Assembly (NCBI RefSeq): GCF_009189165.1
Contig: NZ_CP045118.1
Location: forward strand, 1,302,001-1,366,000
Length of the DNA stretch: 64,000 nucleotides
From: Pseudomonas sp. SCB32
Lineage (GTDB): Bacteria > Pseudomonadota > Gammaproteobacteria > Pseudomonadales > Pseudomonadaceae
Direction of reading: 5' to 3'
Shown: positions 10,626 through 20,800 of the stretch, one piece after another
How positions within the stretch are numbered: the first letter of the stretch is position 1
Layout: each line of letters begins with the position of its first letter
Notes under the pieces: generated by a model
Database searches by the model: none
What the model was told of the DNA's origin: nothing
What the model saw: the letters and a program-made list of their open reading frames with translations, nothing else
Position numbers and translations under genes: made by a program

Positions 10626-10652
10626 TGTCGATTTCCGTCGCCGCGCTTCGAC
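10626..10652 (+). promoter_or_regulatory. Predicted ECF42 promoter
   Basis: TGTCGA (10626-10631) and CGAC (10649-10652) are separated by exactly 17 bases and lie 37 bases before the start of the DGPF/YCII gene. As I recall the literature, ECF42 promoters have TGTCGA at -35 and CGA(T/C) at -10, and ECF42 sigma factors control neighbouring DGPF genes. The sigma gene at 13278 belongs to that group, so the match is meaningful. Only a sequence match is seen; no transcription start is known. Confidence 0.65.
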
Positions 10653-10688
10653 TATGGATAAACCCAGTCGCCAAGCCGGGAGCCAAGC

Positions 10689-11057
10689 ATGAAATACCTC
10701 TGCCTGATCTACGTGGACGACAGCCGGGTCGTCAACCTGCCTCTGCCGATGTTCCGCCAGGTGATCGAGGAATGCCGCTGCAACGAGGAGCGCCTGCGCG
10801 AGAACGGCCAGCTGCTGGCGGCGCAGGCACTGGAGCCGGTGGCGAGCGCCACCACGCTGCGGCATGTCGGCAGCGAGTTGCAGATCACCGACGGTCCTTT
10901 CGCCGAGACCAAGGAGCACCTGGGCGGCTTCGTGCTGCTGGAGGCGCGTGATCTCAACGAGGCGCTGCAGATCGCCGGCCGTCTGCCGTCGGGCCGACTA
11001 GGCTGCGTCGAGGTTCGACCGGTTCGCGACTGGGACCGTTACTTTGCCGGGCAATGA
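10689..11057 (+). CDS. YCII-related (DGPF) domain protein
   Basis: A small 122-residue ferredoxin-like-fold protein of the YCII family. The sequence ITDGPFAETKEHLGGF contains the DGPF signature. The molecular function is unknown; DGPF proteins are the classic genomic partners of ECF42 sigma factors. GGGAG sits seven bases before the ATG. It probably opens an operon with the SRPBCC gene 27 bases downstream, then the DUF899 and SnoaL-like genes, and is preceded by an ECF42-type promoter. Confidence 0.88.
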   Translation: MKYLCLIYVDDSRVVNLPLPMFRQVIEECRCNEERLRENGQLLAAQALEPVASATTLRHVGSELQITDGPFAETKEHLGGFVLLEARDLNEALQIAGRLPSGRLGCVEVRPVRDWDRYFAGQ

Positions 11058-11084
11058 GCCCATCGACACCATCAGGAGGATGTC

Positions 11085-11615
11085 ATGTTGAAGTGGATTG
11101 CAGTGGTCGTGGTGCTGGCCGTGGTCGTGGTGCTGGTTCTGGCGGCCACCCGGCCGGACAGCTTCAGGGTGGAGCGCAGCGTGCGCATCCAGGCTCCGCC
11201 GGAGAAGGTCTTTGCGATTATCGAGGACTTCCATCGCTGGCCGCAGTGGTCACCCTTCGAGAAGCTCGACCCGAACATGCAGCGCAGCTTCTCGGGTGCG
11301 GACAAGGGGCGCGGTGCGGTGTACGCCTGGGCCGGCAACAGCAAGGCCGGGGAAGGGCGCATGGAAATCATCGAGAGTACGCCGGCGACGCGAGTGAGCA
11401 TTGCGCTGGAATTCCTCAAGCCGTTCAAGGCCAGCAATACCGCCGAGTTCACCCTGTCGCCGCGCGACGGCGCCACCGAGGTGACCTGGGCCATGTTCGG
11501 CCCCACGCCCTTCGTGGCGAAGATCATGCACCTGTTCTTCAGCATGGACAGCATGGTCGGCAAGGATTTCGAGGCGGGCCTGGCCAACCTCAAGCAGCTC
11601 AGCGAGCAGGGCTGA
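11085..11615 (+). CDS. SRPBCC family protein (polyketide cyclase/START-like fold), membrane-anchored
   Basis: The 176-residue product has an N-terminal hydrophobic helix (about residues 4-21) followed by a SRPBCC domain beginning at FRVERSVRIQAPPEKVFAII and containing the characteristic DFHRWPQWSPF. SRPBCC proteins bind hydrophobic ligands in a deep pocket; no specific ligand can be named. The leading helix suggests anchoring in the inner membrane with the domain probably outside. An AGGAGG ribosome site lies five bases from the ATG. It appears co-transcribed with the DGPF gene. Confidence 0.8.
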   Translation: MLKWIAVVVVLAVVVVLVLAATRPDSFRVERSVRIQAPPEKVFAIIEDFHRWPQWSPFEKLDPNMQRSFSGADKGRGAVYAWAGNSKAGEGRMEIIESTPATRVSIALEFLKPFKASNTAEFTLSPRDGATEVTWAMFGPTPFVAKIMHLFFSMDSMVGKDFEAGLANLKQLSEQG

Positions 11616-11659
11616 GCTTCCCTCTCAGGCGACGACCGAGGAGGTCCGCCAGGTGCCCC

Positions 11660-11803
11660 TTGTGCCTTTCCACCCTGACGCTGGCGCTGTCCGGCGCCCT
11701 CTGTGCCGGCGGCGCCAGCGCGTTCGCCCTCACTCGCCTGCGTGGCAGCCGCCGCGTGCGCCCCAATCCGCAACCGGGTCGTCCCCAGGAGCGTGCATCA
11801 TGA
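11660..11803 (+). CDS. Possible 47-residue hydrophobic protein overlapping the DUF899 start
   Basis: In the frame ending in TGA at 11801-11803, which overlaps the DUF899 ATG, lies CLSTLTLALSGALCAGGASA followed by a basic tail. It looks like a short membrane segment with cysteines. There is no ATG. TTG at 11660 is the only in-frame start near the AGGAGG at 11639-11644, and its spacing is poor. The well-spaced GTG at 11653 is in the DUF899 frame instead. The hydrophobic content and the four-base stop/start overlap favour a real small gene, perhaps with a lost start codon. Confidence 0.3.
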   Translation: MCLSTLTLALSGALCAGGASAFALTRLRGSRRVRPNPQPGRPQERAS

Positions 11804-12582
11804 GTCTCGCCAACCAACCTTTCCCCCGCGAGGTTTCCCAGGACGAGTGGCGGCAGGCGCGCAAGCACCTGCTGGAACAGGAGAAGGCCGCCACCCGCGC
11901 CCGCGATGCGCTGAGCGCCGTGCGGCGGGCGCTGCCGGTGGTGCGCATCGACAAGGATTACCGCTTCGAAGGGCCCCGTGGCACCTTACGGCTGCTGGAT
12001 CTGTTCGAAGGGCGTCCGCAACTGATCGTCTACCACTTCATGTTCCACCGCGATAAGGCGCTGGGCTGCGAGGGCTGCTCCTTCCTGATCGACAACCTGG
12101 GCCGGCTGGAGCATCTGCATGCGCGGGGCACCACCCTGGCGATGGTCTCCCGCGCGCCGCTGCAGGAGATTGCGCCGTTCCGCGAGCGCATGGGCTGGAC
12201 CCTGCCCTGGTATTCCTCGTTCGGCAGCGACTTCAACTACGACTTCCACGTCACCATCGACGAACAGGTCGCGCCGGTGGAATACAACTACCGGGACAAG
12301 GCCGAACTGGAGCGACTTGGCCAGAACTATCACGTGCAGGGCGAGCAGCCGGGCCTGAGCGTGTTCCTGCGCGATGGCGACCAGGTGTTCCACAGCTACT
12401 CGACCTACGGACGCGGGCTGGAAGCACCCCTGTTCACCTACCACCTGCTCGACCTCACGCCGTTGGGGCGGGGCGAGGGCTGGGGTGGCATGCCCGACTA
12501 CCAGGGCAAGGGCATGAACTGGACACGCTTCCACGACGAGTACGAAGAGCCCGCCAAGCCGCACAGCTGCTGTGCGTCCTGA
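11800..12582 (+). CDS. DUF899 family (thioredoxin-like) protein
   Basis: A 260-residue DUF899 protein with the family landmarks VYHFMF, CEGCSFLIDNLGRLEHL, SRAPLQEIAPFRERMGW, GSDFNYDFHV and the C-terminal LDLTPLGRGE. The family has a thioredoxin-like fold; no reaction is established. ATG 11800 is chosen over the GTG 49 codons upstream because AGGAG lies eight bases before it and the family begins here. It probably belongs to the ECF42-linked operon. A diverged paralogue is at 49447. Confidence 0.85.
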   Translation: MSLANQPFPREVSQDEWRQARKHLLEQEKAATRARDALSAVRRALPVVRIDKDYRFEGPRGTLRLLDLFEGRPQLIVYHFMFHRDKALGCEGCSFLIDNLGRLEHLHARGTTLAMVSRAPLQEIAPFRERMGWTLPWYSSFGSDFNYDFHVTIDEQVAPVEYNYRDKAELERLGQNYHVQGEQPGLSVFLRDGDQVFHSYSTYGRGLEAPLFTYHLLDLTPLGRGEGWGGMPDYQGKGMNWTRFHDEYEEPAKPHSCCAS

Positions 12583-12605
12583 CCTGACCGGTGGAGGGGG
12601 ACCCG

Positions 12606-13040
12606 ATGACCCGCGCCGAAAACACCCATGCCGAGCTGCACGCGTTGCTGGAAAGCTGGCGCAACGCCGTACGCGCCTCCGACCTGCAGGGCATCACCGC
12701 GCATTACAGCCGCGACATCCTCGCCTTCGATGCGGCGAAGCAGTTGCAGTTCCAGGGCGTGGAAGCCTACGGCAAGCACTGGCAGGAATGCCTGCAGCTG
12801 TACACGCAGGACACCTTCGACATTCACCAGCTGAGCTTCGAGAACTCCGGGGACATCGCCTTCGGCCACTACCTGGCGTATTGCGGCGGGGTCGACGAGG
12901 ACGGCGTGCCCAGCGCCTCCTGGGCGCGCGTCACGGTCTGCCTGCGGCGCGAGTCGGGGCAGTGGAAGATCGTCCATGAGCACTTCTCGATTCCGTTCGA
13001 TCTGGCGACCGGGAAAGCGTTGTTCGATGCCAGACCGTGA
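12606..13040 (+). CDS. SnoaL-like / NTF2-fold protein
   Basis: A 144-residue alpha+beta-barrel protein of the SnoaL/NTF2 type, recognised from the N-terminal ELHALLESWRNAVRASDLQG, the central DILAFDAAKQLQFQG and the C-terminal RESGQWKIVHEHFSIPF. Such proteins often act in ligand binding or small-molecule turnover; the substrate is not evident. ATG 12606 has GGAGGGGG six bases upstream. It follows the DUF899 gene by 23 bases and is the last gene of the putative ECF42-controlled operon. Confidence 0.8.
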   Translation: MTRAENTHAELHALLESWRNAVRASDLQGITAHYSRDILAFDAAKQLQFQGVEAYGKHWQECLQLYTQDTFDIHQLSFENSGDIAFGHYLAYCGGVDEDGVPSASWARVTVCLRRESGQWKIVHEHFSIPFDLATGKALFDARP

Positions 13041-13049
13041 CGACCTGTT

Positions 13050-13142
13050 TTGTAGGAGCGAGGCGGACGCCCAGTTCTTGCTCGCGAACCTCGCCTGATG
13101 CCCGTGGCGTCCTGCTGTTCGCGAGCAAGCTCGCTCCTACAA
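13050..13142. repeat. Pair of inverted REP-like elements
   Basis: TTGTAGGAGCGAG at 13050-13062 and its complement CTCGCTCCTACAA at the far end face each other across about 65 bases that contain further GCTCGCGAAC/GTTCGCGAGC matches. This is the usual Pseudomonas intergenic twin-REP arrangement, and may act as a transcript end for the operon before it. Confidence 0.7.
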
Positions 13143-13277
13143 TCACAACTTGGTTTCGGCACGTGTCCGGGCCGGAATGAAACACCCCGCAAAGCTCCCC
13201 CCGTCCGCCCGCTTCCCACTCCGTCGAAAACCCGTGCAGGATAGGCGGACCTCTCTTCGCCAAGGACTCCGGCAACC

Positions 13278-14534
13278 ATGCACGACTACGCCCCCCAGGC
13301 CCTGCGCGACGTAGTGGACGACGTCTACCGCCGCGAATCGCGCCGTGTGCTGGCCACGCTGATCCGCCTGCTGGGTGATTTCGACCTGGCCGAGGAAGCG
13401 CTGCACGAAGCCTTCGTCGCCGCGGTGGAGCAGTGGCGGCGCGATGGTGTGCCGGCCAATCCACGTGCCTGGCTGGTATCCGCCGGGCGCTTCAAGGCCA
13501 TCGACGGCCTGCGCCGCCGCTCGCGTTTCGACGCCTCGCTGCTGCAGATCGCCGAGCAACTGGAAGTCGACGCGCAATCGGTGGAGGAGCAGGCCGACGA
13601 GAGCGTCGAGGACGACCGCCTGCGCCTGATCTTCACCTGTTGCCACCCGGTGCTGGCGGCGGACGCCCAGGTGCCGCTGACCCTGCGCGAGGTCTGTGAC
13701 CTGAAGACCGAGGAGATCGCCCGCGCCTACCTGGCCACGCCGTCCACCATCGCCCAGCGCATCGTCCGCGCCAAGGCGAAGATCCGCGATGCGCAGATTC
13801 CCTACCAGGTGCCGGAAGCCGCCGAGTTGCCCGAGCGCCTGGCCAGCGTGCTGCGGGTGATCTACCTGGTGTTCAACGAAGGCTACTCGGCTTCGGCGGG
13901 TGATTCGCTGACCCGCACCGACCTCTCCGCCGAGGCCATACGCCTGGGCCGCCAACTGCTCGAACTGCTGCCGGAAGCGGAAGTGATGGGGCTGCTGGCG
14001 CTGATGTTGCTGCACGAGTCGCGGCGTGAGGCGCGTACCGTCGAGGACGGCGAATTGGTGCTGCTGGAAAATCAGGACCGCACGCGCTGGAACCGTGCGC
14101 TGATCGAAGAGGGCCAGCAACTGATTGCTGCCGCGCTCGCTACCCGGCGTGTCGGCCCCTACACCTTGCAGGCTGCCATTTCCGCGGTGCATGCCGTCGC
14201 GCCGGACATGGCCTCTACCGACTGGGCGGAAATCGTCGGACTCTACGACCTCCTGCTGGCAGTGCAGCCTTCGCCGGTGATCGAGCTCAACCGCGCAGTG
14301 GCGCTGGCCATGCGTGACGGCCCAGAGGCCGGTCTGCAGAAGGTGGACGTCATCCTTGCCCGAGGCGAGCTGCAGGACTACCACCTGGCCCACGCCGCCC
14401 GCGCCGACTTCTGCCGGCGCCTGGGGCGGCGCGAGGAGGCCCGAGCGGCTTATCAGCGAGCGCTTGAACTCGCGCGGCTGGAGCCTGAACGGAGATTCCT
14501 GGAAGGGCGCATCCAGGCGCTCGAAACCTGCTGA
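13278..14534 (+). CDS. ECF42-group RNA polymerase sigma factor with C-terminal TPR-like extension
   Basis: An unusually long ECF sigma factor of 418 residues. The sigma-2 region (about 10-80) contains FDLAEEALHEAFVAAVEQW and AWLVSAGRFKAIDGLRRR. Sigma-4 (about 120-175) contains RLIFTCCHPVL and LKTEEIARAYLATPSTIAQRIVRAK. The 230-residue extension has YLVFNEGY and VIELNRAVALAM, typical of ECF42. Known ECF42 factors have no anti-sigma partner and need this extension. The gene follows the DGPF operon it probably controls. Its own upstream region has only a poor ECF42-type match, so autoregulation is not supported. Confidence 0.9.
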   Translation: MHDYAPQALRDVVDDVYRRESRRVLATLIRLLGDFDLAEEALHEAFVAAVEQWRRDGVPANPRAWLVSAGRFKAIDGLRRRSRFDASLLQIAEQLEVDAQSVEEQADESVEDDRLRLIFTCCHPVLAADAQVPLTLREVCDLKTEEIARAYLATPSTIAQRIVRAKAKIRDAQIPYQVPEAAELPERLASVLRVIYLVFNEGYSASAGDSLTRTDLSAEAIRLGRQLLELLPEAEVMGLLALMLLHESRREARTVEDGELVLLENQDRTRWNRALIEEGQQLIAAALATRRVGPYTLQAAISAVHAVAPDMASTDWAEIVGLYDLLLAVQPSPVIELNRAVALAMRDGPEAGLQKVDVILARGELQDYHLAHAARADFCRRLGRREEARAAYQRALELARLEPERRFLEGRIQALETC

Positions 14535-14659
14535 AGCCGTCTCGGGAACAGCTCCCTTAGGGGGGCTGGAGAGGGTCTCTAGGACTATTCGGTCCGACAG
14601 AAAACGGTGCAATGCCTTTTCTGTTTGAGGGATTTCCTACGGTATCACCAGACTTTTCA

Positions 14660-14688
14660 CGACAAGTTCTTCGCTACGATTCTTGTCG
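14660..14688. promoter_or_regulatory. Inverted repeat upstream of the PKS operon
   Basis: CGACAAG (14660-14666) and CTTGTCG (14682-14688) flank 15 bases in the 297-base gap before the PKS gene. It could be an operator or a leader hairpin. No confident -35/-10 pair was identified in this gap. Confidence 0.3.
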
Positions 14689-14831
14689 CCTGCCAGGGCC
14701 ATACAAGCTCTTCCTGTCGCGGGCTTCCTCCGTCCTCGCTCCACCGATCAGCGTATCGCTGACTGCTCGCAGACTCTGCAGCGCAAGTGCGAGGGGGGCA
14801 TCAATCCCAGAGATAGTTACGAGAGTTTCAC

Positions 14832-17800
14832 ATGTACCAGGTTGGGCAATCCCACTCTTGCAATCCGGATGGAAAGATCGCCGTCATCGGCTCGGCCTGC
14901 CGTTTCCCTGGCAAGTCCCATTCCCCCGAGTTCTTCTTCGAACAGCTTCTGGCAGGTCGTACCTGCGTAGGCCCGGTTCCCGAGGGCCGCTGGGCCGCGG
15001 AAAAATTCACCAACACCCGCGATGTCGCCGGCAAGGCCTACGTCGCCCGCGGTCACTTCCTGGAAGACTACGACTTCCGCACCTTCGACGCTGACTTCTT
15101 CCGCCTTTCCCCTCGTGAGGTCGAGTTCCTCGACCCGCAGCAGCGCCTGCTGCTCGAGCTTTCCTGGGAAGCCATGGAAAACGCCGGCCTGGACGTCGAG
15201 GCACTGGCCGGCTCGCGTACCGGTGTCTTCGTCGGTGGCTTCACGGTCGATCACCTGCTCAACCAGTTCGGTTCCAGTGCGCGTGACTCGATCGGTTCCC
15301 ACAGTGCGGCGGGCGCGACCCTGACCATGCTGTCCAACCGCATTTCCTACGCCTTCGACTTCTGTGGCCCGAGCCTCTCCATCGACACCGCCTGTTCGTC
15401 GTCGCTGGTGGCGCTGGCCCAGGGCGTGACCGCGATCAGCGCGGGGCAGTGCGAAATGGCGCTGATCGGCGGTGCCAACTTCATGCTGCGGCCGGAGTAC
15501 AGCATCGCCATGTCCAAGGGCCGCTTCCTGGCTCGCGACGGCCGCTCCAAGAGCTTCGACGCCCGCGCCGATGGCTACGGCCGCGGTGAAGGCGGTGGCA
15601 TCGTGATTCTCAAGGATTACGCCGCGGCTTTGCGTGACGGCGATGAGATCCTCGCCATCATCGAGGGCGCCGGGGTGAACCAGGATGGCCGCACCAGCGG
15701 CATCACCGTGCCCAATCCGGAGGCCCAGCGTGCCCTCATGGAGGACGTACTCGCCGCCAGTGGTTGCACCGCCGAAGACATCGACTACATCGAGGCCCAT
15801 GGCACCGGCACTCCGGTGGGCGATCCCCGCGAAACCAGCGCCATCGCCCAGGTCTACGGGCGCGACGGGCACTGCGTGGTCGGTTCGGTCAAGGCGAACA
15901 TCGGTCACCTCGAGGCCGCCGCCGGCATGGCCAGCGTGATCAAGTCGCTGATGATGCTGCGCCACGGCGTCATTCCGCCTGTGGCCGGGCTCGAGGAAGT
16001 CAATCCCGAGATCCCCGCGCAGGTTTCCCTGCCGCGCTCTGTCATTCCGCTGGGGAGCACGGAGCGTCAACGGCGCATCGCGATCAACTCGTTCGGCTAC
16101 GGTGGCACCAACGCTCACGTGATCATCGGGTCTGCACCGCAGGCCGCCGGGCCGGACGCGAACAACGTTTCCGCGGCATCGGTCGCGGTACTGCCCGTCT
16201 CCGCCCGCGACGGCAAGGCGCTGCGCGAGCGCGCCGGGCAGTTGGCGACACTGCTCGAAAGCGAACCGGCGACGGCTCTGGAAGATGTGCTGTACACCGC
16301 CGGTGTGCGTCGTACCCACCTGGACCACCGCCTGGCCGTGTCGGGCGAGAGCCGAGAGGAGCTGGCCGCGCACCTGCGCAGCTTCGCCGCCGGCGAGGCG
16401 CCGGAAGCGGGCAGCGAGGGTATTCGCCCGTTCAAGGGTGATGGCCGTATTGCCTTCGTCTACACCGGCATGGGGCCGCAGTGGTGGGCGATGGGTCGCG
16501 AACTGCTGCGCGAGAATGCGCTGTTCCGCCAGGCCCTGGAGCGGGCCGATGCGATCTTCCGGAATATCTCCGGCTTCTCGATCCTGCAGGAAATGCTGCG
16601 TGAGGAAGGCGCGTCGCAGATCAAGCGCACCGAGTTCGCCCAACCGGCCAACTTCATGATCCAGTACGGCCTGACCGACGTGCTCAAGGCCGAAGGCATC
16701 GAGCCTGACTCGGTGATCGGCCATTCCGTGGGCGAAGTGGCCTCGGGCTGGGCTTCGGGCATGCTGTCGCTGGAGGATGCGCTGCGGGTCAGCTACCACC
16801 GTAGCCGCATCCAGGCCACCACCGCCGGTACTGGCGGCATGTTGGCCCTCGGCCTGTCCATGGAGGATGCCGCCGAGCTCATGGCGCCCTACGCGCAGGC
16901 CGTATCCTTCGCTGCGATCAACTCGCCCGGCAGCGTGACGCTGGCCGGCGACCGCGAGGCCCTGGAGTGCATCCGTCAATCGGCTACCGAGCGCGGCGTG
17001 TTCGCCCGCGCACTGGATGTCGAAGTTCCGTACCACAGCCCGCTGATGGAGCCGCTCAAGCCGGCCCTGCGCGATGCACTGGCTCAGCTGCGGCCAGTAC
17101 ACCCGCATATCGACCTGTATTCCACGGTAACCGGCGGCCTGATCGGCGCTCCGGGCGGCGAGCGTTTCTATGACGCCGAATACTGGTGCGACAACGTCCG
17201 TAACCCGGTGTATTTCGCCGATGCCATCTCGGCAATGATCGACGACGGCCACACGCTGTTCGTCGAGGTGGGACCGCACCCGGTGCTGCGCCGCTCCCTG
17301 GAGGAGATCGCCGCAGCCAAGGGCACCGAGATCCGCACCGTGTCGACCCTGTGGATGAACCGCCCGGAAACTCGCGCGCTGCGTCTCGCCATCTGCGACA
17401 TCTATGCGCAGGGTGGTGCCGTCGACTGGGCCGCACGTACTCCGCAAGGTCGCCTGGTCGAGATGCCCGGCTACCCCTGGCAGCGTCAGCTGCTATGGCG
17501 CGAGAGCCGCACGCAGGAGCGTGATCGACTGGCCGTCGAGCAGGCTCCGCTGAGCGTTGCCGCCGGTGGCGCCGACCTCAATCTGCAGCGCCTGAACTAC
17601 CTGTTCGACCACGTGGTCGACGGCGCCCCGATCATGCCCGCTGCCGGGTATCTCGAAACCTTGTGCGAGGAAGCCCGCCGGTTCTGGCCGGAACAGGCAG
17701 GTGTGCAGTTGCGTGATGTGCGGATTCATCAGGCGCTGGTCCTGGACCATGACCGTGCGCTGCGTCTGGACATCAGCCTCGATCCGCTCTCGCAGCGAGC

Positions 17801-20800
17801 TCGACTGACCTCCCGCACCAATGAAGAGCCTCAGGCAGCGGTGTTGCATGCCGAAGCGTCCCTGTATCCCTGTGCGGGCAAGGTGCCTGTCGCACGAATC
17901 GCCGCTCCCGCGGGGATGGCTGTGGAAACGCTGGAGGCGCACGAACTTTATGTCGGCCTGCGCGAGCTGTCGCTGCAATATGGTCCGGCCTTCCAGTCCA
18001 TCGTGGCACTGCAGCGCGATCGCATCGCCAAGCGGGCCGAGGCCCGACTGTGCCGACCGGCGGACGCGGGCGAGGGTGCCGAACACTATGTGCTGCACCC
18101 GTCCCTGCTCGATGGCTGCTTCCAGGTTGCATTGACCCTGCTGGGTGACGAGGACGGCGCTTACCTGCCCGTTTCCCTCGCGGCCCTGGAGGTCTATCGC
18201 AACCTGCCCGAGGAGATCATCTGCCGTGCGCAGGTGGTCAGCCAGGATGAGGCGCAGATCATCTGCGACTTCGAACTGAGCGATCCGCAGGGCCAACTCC
18301 TGGCACGCATCGACGGTTTGTCGTGCCGTGCACTGCGCGGTGCCGCGCGGCACGACGAGTTCCCGGCGGGCGACTACCAGCGCACCTGGGCGCAATTGCC
18401 CGAAGCCATCGGCCAGGGCCGGCAGGCCGGCCGCGTGCTGGTACTGGGCGAGTGTGACGATGAGCTGGCCGATAGCGTTGCGGCGGATGTCGAGGCACTC
18501 GGCCTGGTCAGTGACCGATGCGGCTGGAGCGAGCTGGCGGGCTATCCGCGCTTGGCTGAAGTCCAGCGGGTCATCGGTTTCTCGCTGGCCGGCTGCGCGG
18601 CCTCGGACGATTTCACCGGCGAGCACGACATCGCTGAGATGCTCCAGGCGGTACAGGCACTGTCCGCCCAGGCACGGGACCTCCCCCTGCTGATGGTCAC
18701 GCGCAATGCCCATGCAGTCTCTGACGACGAGCAGGTGATTCCGGCGCAAGCGGCCATCGCCGGGTTCATGCGCGTGGTCCGTAACGAATTCGCCCAGCTG
18801 CGGCAGACCCTGGTCGATGTCCAGGCCGATGCCAACGGAGCCTTGCCCTCTGTCGACCGTGCAGCGCTGCTCGATGTCCTGATCGCCGAGCGGCTGATCG
18901 ACGAAATCGCCCTGCGCGCCGGCCGTCCGTATGGGGCCAAGCTGGTGCAAAGTGGCTGGCTGCAGGCGCCGGCGAAAGTGACGGTATCCGCTGCCAGCGG
19001 AGTCGAACTGTCCTTGCAGGCTGGTCGCTACACCGCGCGGGTACTGCCCCGTCAGTCGTTGCCGGAGGATGCTTACGAGCTGGAAGTCGAGCGTCTGGCC
19101 TTGCAGCATGGCGCGCAAGACCAACCCGTCGGCGTAGTGGGCGTCATCGTTCGCGCCGGTTCGCGTGCGGCTCGCTTCCCTGTGGGGATGCGTGTGGCCG
19201 GCCTGGTGCCGCGCCGGATCGCCAGCCGGATGATCGTCGATGAGAGCATTGCGCTGCTGGAGCCTGTTTCCGGGGCCGGGGCGTCCGCGCTGTGTGCGCC
19301 GGTGGAAGTCCAGGCGCTGGAAATCGTTCGCCGCGCCGTGATGGCGCAGGGGGCGCGAGCCATGGTGGTGGACGGTGCGCTGGGCGATGCCCTCAGCCGA
19401 CGTCTGGAAGCCGATGGCGTCGTGGTCGAACGCGTCAGCGCAGACCTGTCCGACTGGCGTCGTGACAACCGTGACGGCTCGTTCGACATGATGGCCGGTC
19501 CACTGGCCCAATGGGGCCGTCTCACCGGGTTCTTCCCGCTGGCGAAAGGCGGGCAACTGGTCGATCTCGACCGGGGAACCGCACCCATCGGCGTGCCGCC
19601 GCAGTGCGGCCAGCTGGTCCGACTGAGTAGCGACCTGTCGCACCTGGTCGAGGACGAAGGCTACCGGGCCAGCCTGCAGAACCTGCTGGCCGCTCCGGCG
19701 CCGAGCCTTGCCGAGCCTCAGCTGAGGATTGCCGAGCTGCTGGCGGAGGAGGGCGTCGAATTGCCGGTGGCGCTGCTGGCCGGAGACTGGGTCGAATTGC
19801 GGGTGCGTGACGACGAGCGCGAGTTCGTCGCAGAGGCTTCGGATCTTCCGCTCTTCCGGTCGGCCGGTGTCTACCTGGTCACCGGTGGTTTCGGCGGACT
19901 GGGCTGCGCGGTTGCCCGCTGGCTGGCGGCCAATGGTGCCGGGCATGTCGCCCTGGTCGGCCGTCGTGGCCTGGACACTCCCGGTGCGGTCGAGCTGCTC
20001 GACGAGCTTCGCGCCCTCGGGGCCCAGGCCAGTGCTCACGCGCTGGACGTCGCCGACACCACTGCGGTCGCTGCCCTGGTACGTGAGCTGCATCGTCCCG
20101 GACGTCCGCTGCTGGGTATCTATCACGCCGCTGGCGTGCTGGAAGATCGCCTGCTGATGCAGATGCAGCCCGATCAGCTCTCCCGCGTCATGCAGCCCAA
20201 GACCCTGGGCGCCTGGGCATTGCACGAGGCCGCGCAGGATTGCGGCGCGCCGCTGGAGCAGTTCGTGCTGTTCTCCTCCATCGCTGCCTTGGTGGGCAAC
20301 AGCCGCCAGGCGAACTACTGCGCCGCCAACGGCTACCTCGAAGGCCTTGCGCAGCTGCGTCGGCACCAGGGGCAGGTTGCCCTGGCGGTGAATTTCGGCG
20401 CCATCGCCGGCGTCGGCATGCTGGAAAGCGATGCCCGCATCGCCCAGCACCTGACCCAGATCGGCTTGCCGCCGCTGCCGGTACAAACCGCGCTGCGCGG
20501 ACTGGGACGTGCACTGGTGCACGGCCTGGAGCAGGTGGCGATCTCCGCGGCTGCCGACTGGGGCCGTTGGGCCTCCTATGAAAGCGTGGGTGGCACCTGC
20601 GCCACCTTCGCCGACCTGATCGCCGCCAGCCGAGCATCCAGCGGCCGGGACGGCTCGCTGGTCGAGCAGCTGCACGCTGCCTTGCGTGGCGTGGAGGCCA
20701 GCGAGGCCATGGCGATCCTGCAGGAGCTGATCACCGGTGTCGTCGCCTCGGGCCTCAAGACCACTCCCGAGCGTTTGCGCGCGGACCAGTCCTTCGACTC

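Noticed and set aside
13201..13277. An ECF42 promoter before the sigma gene itself
   Set aside because: CGTCGA is present but no CGA(T/C) lies 16-17 bases downstream, so the match is too weak.
13143..14612. 489-codon minus-strand open frame opposite the ECF42 gene
   Set aside because: The plus strand encodes a clear sigma factor; the opposite frame has no domain.
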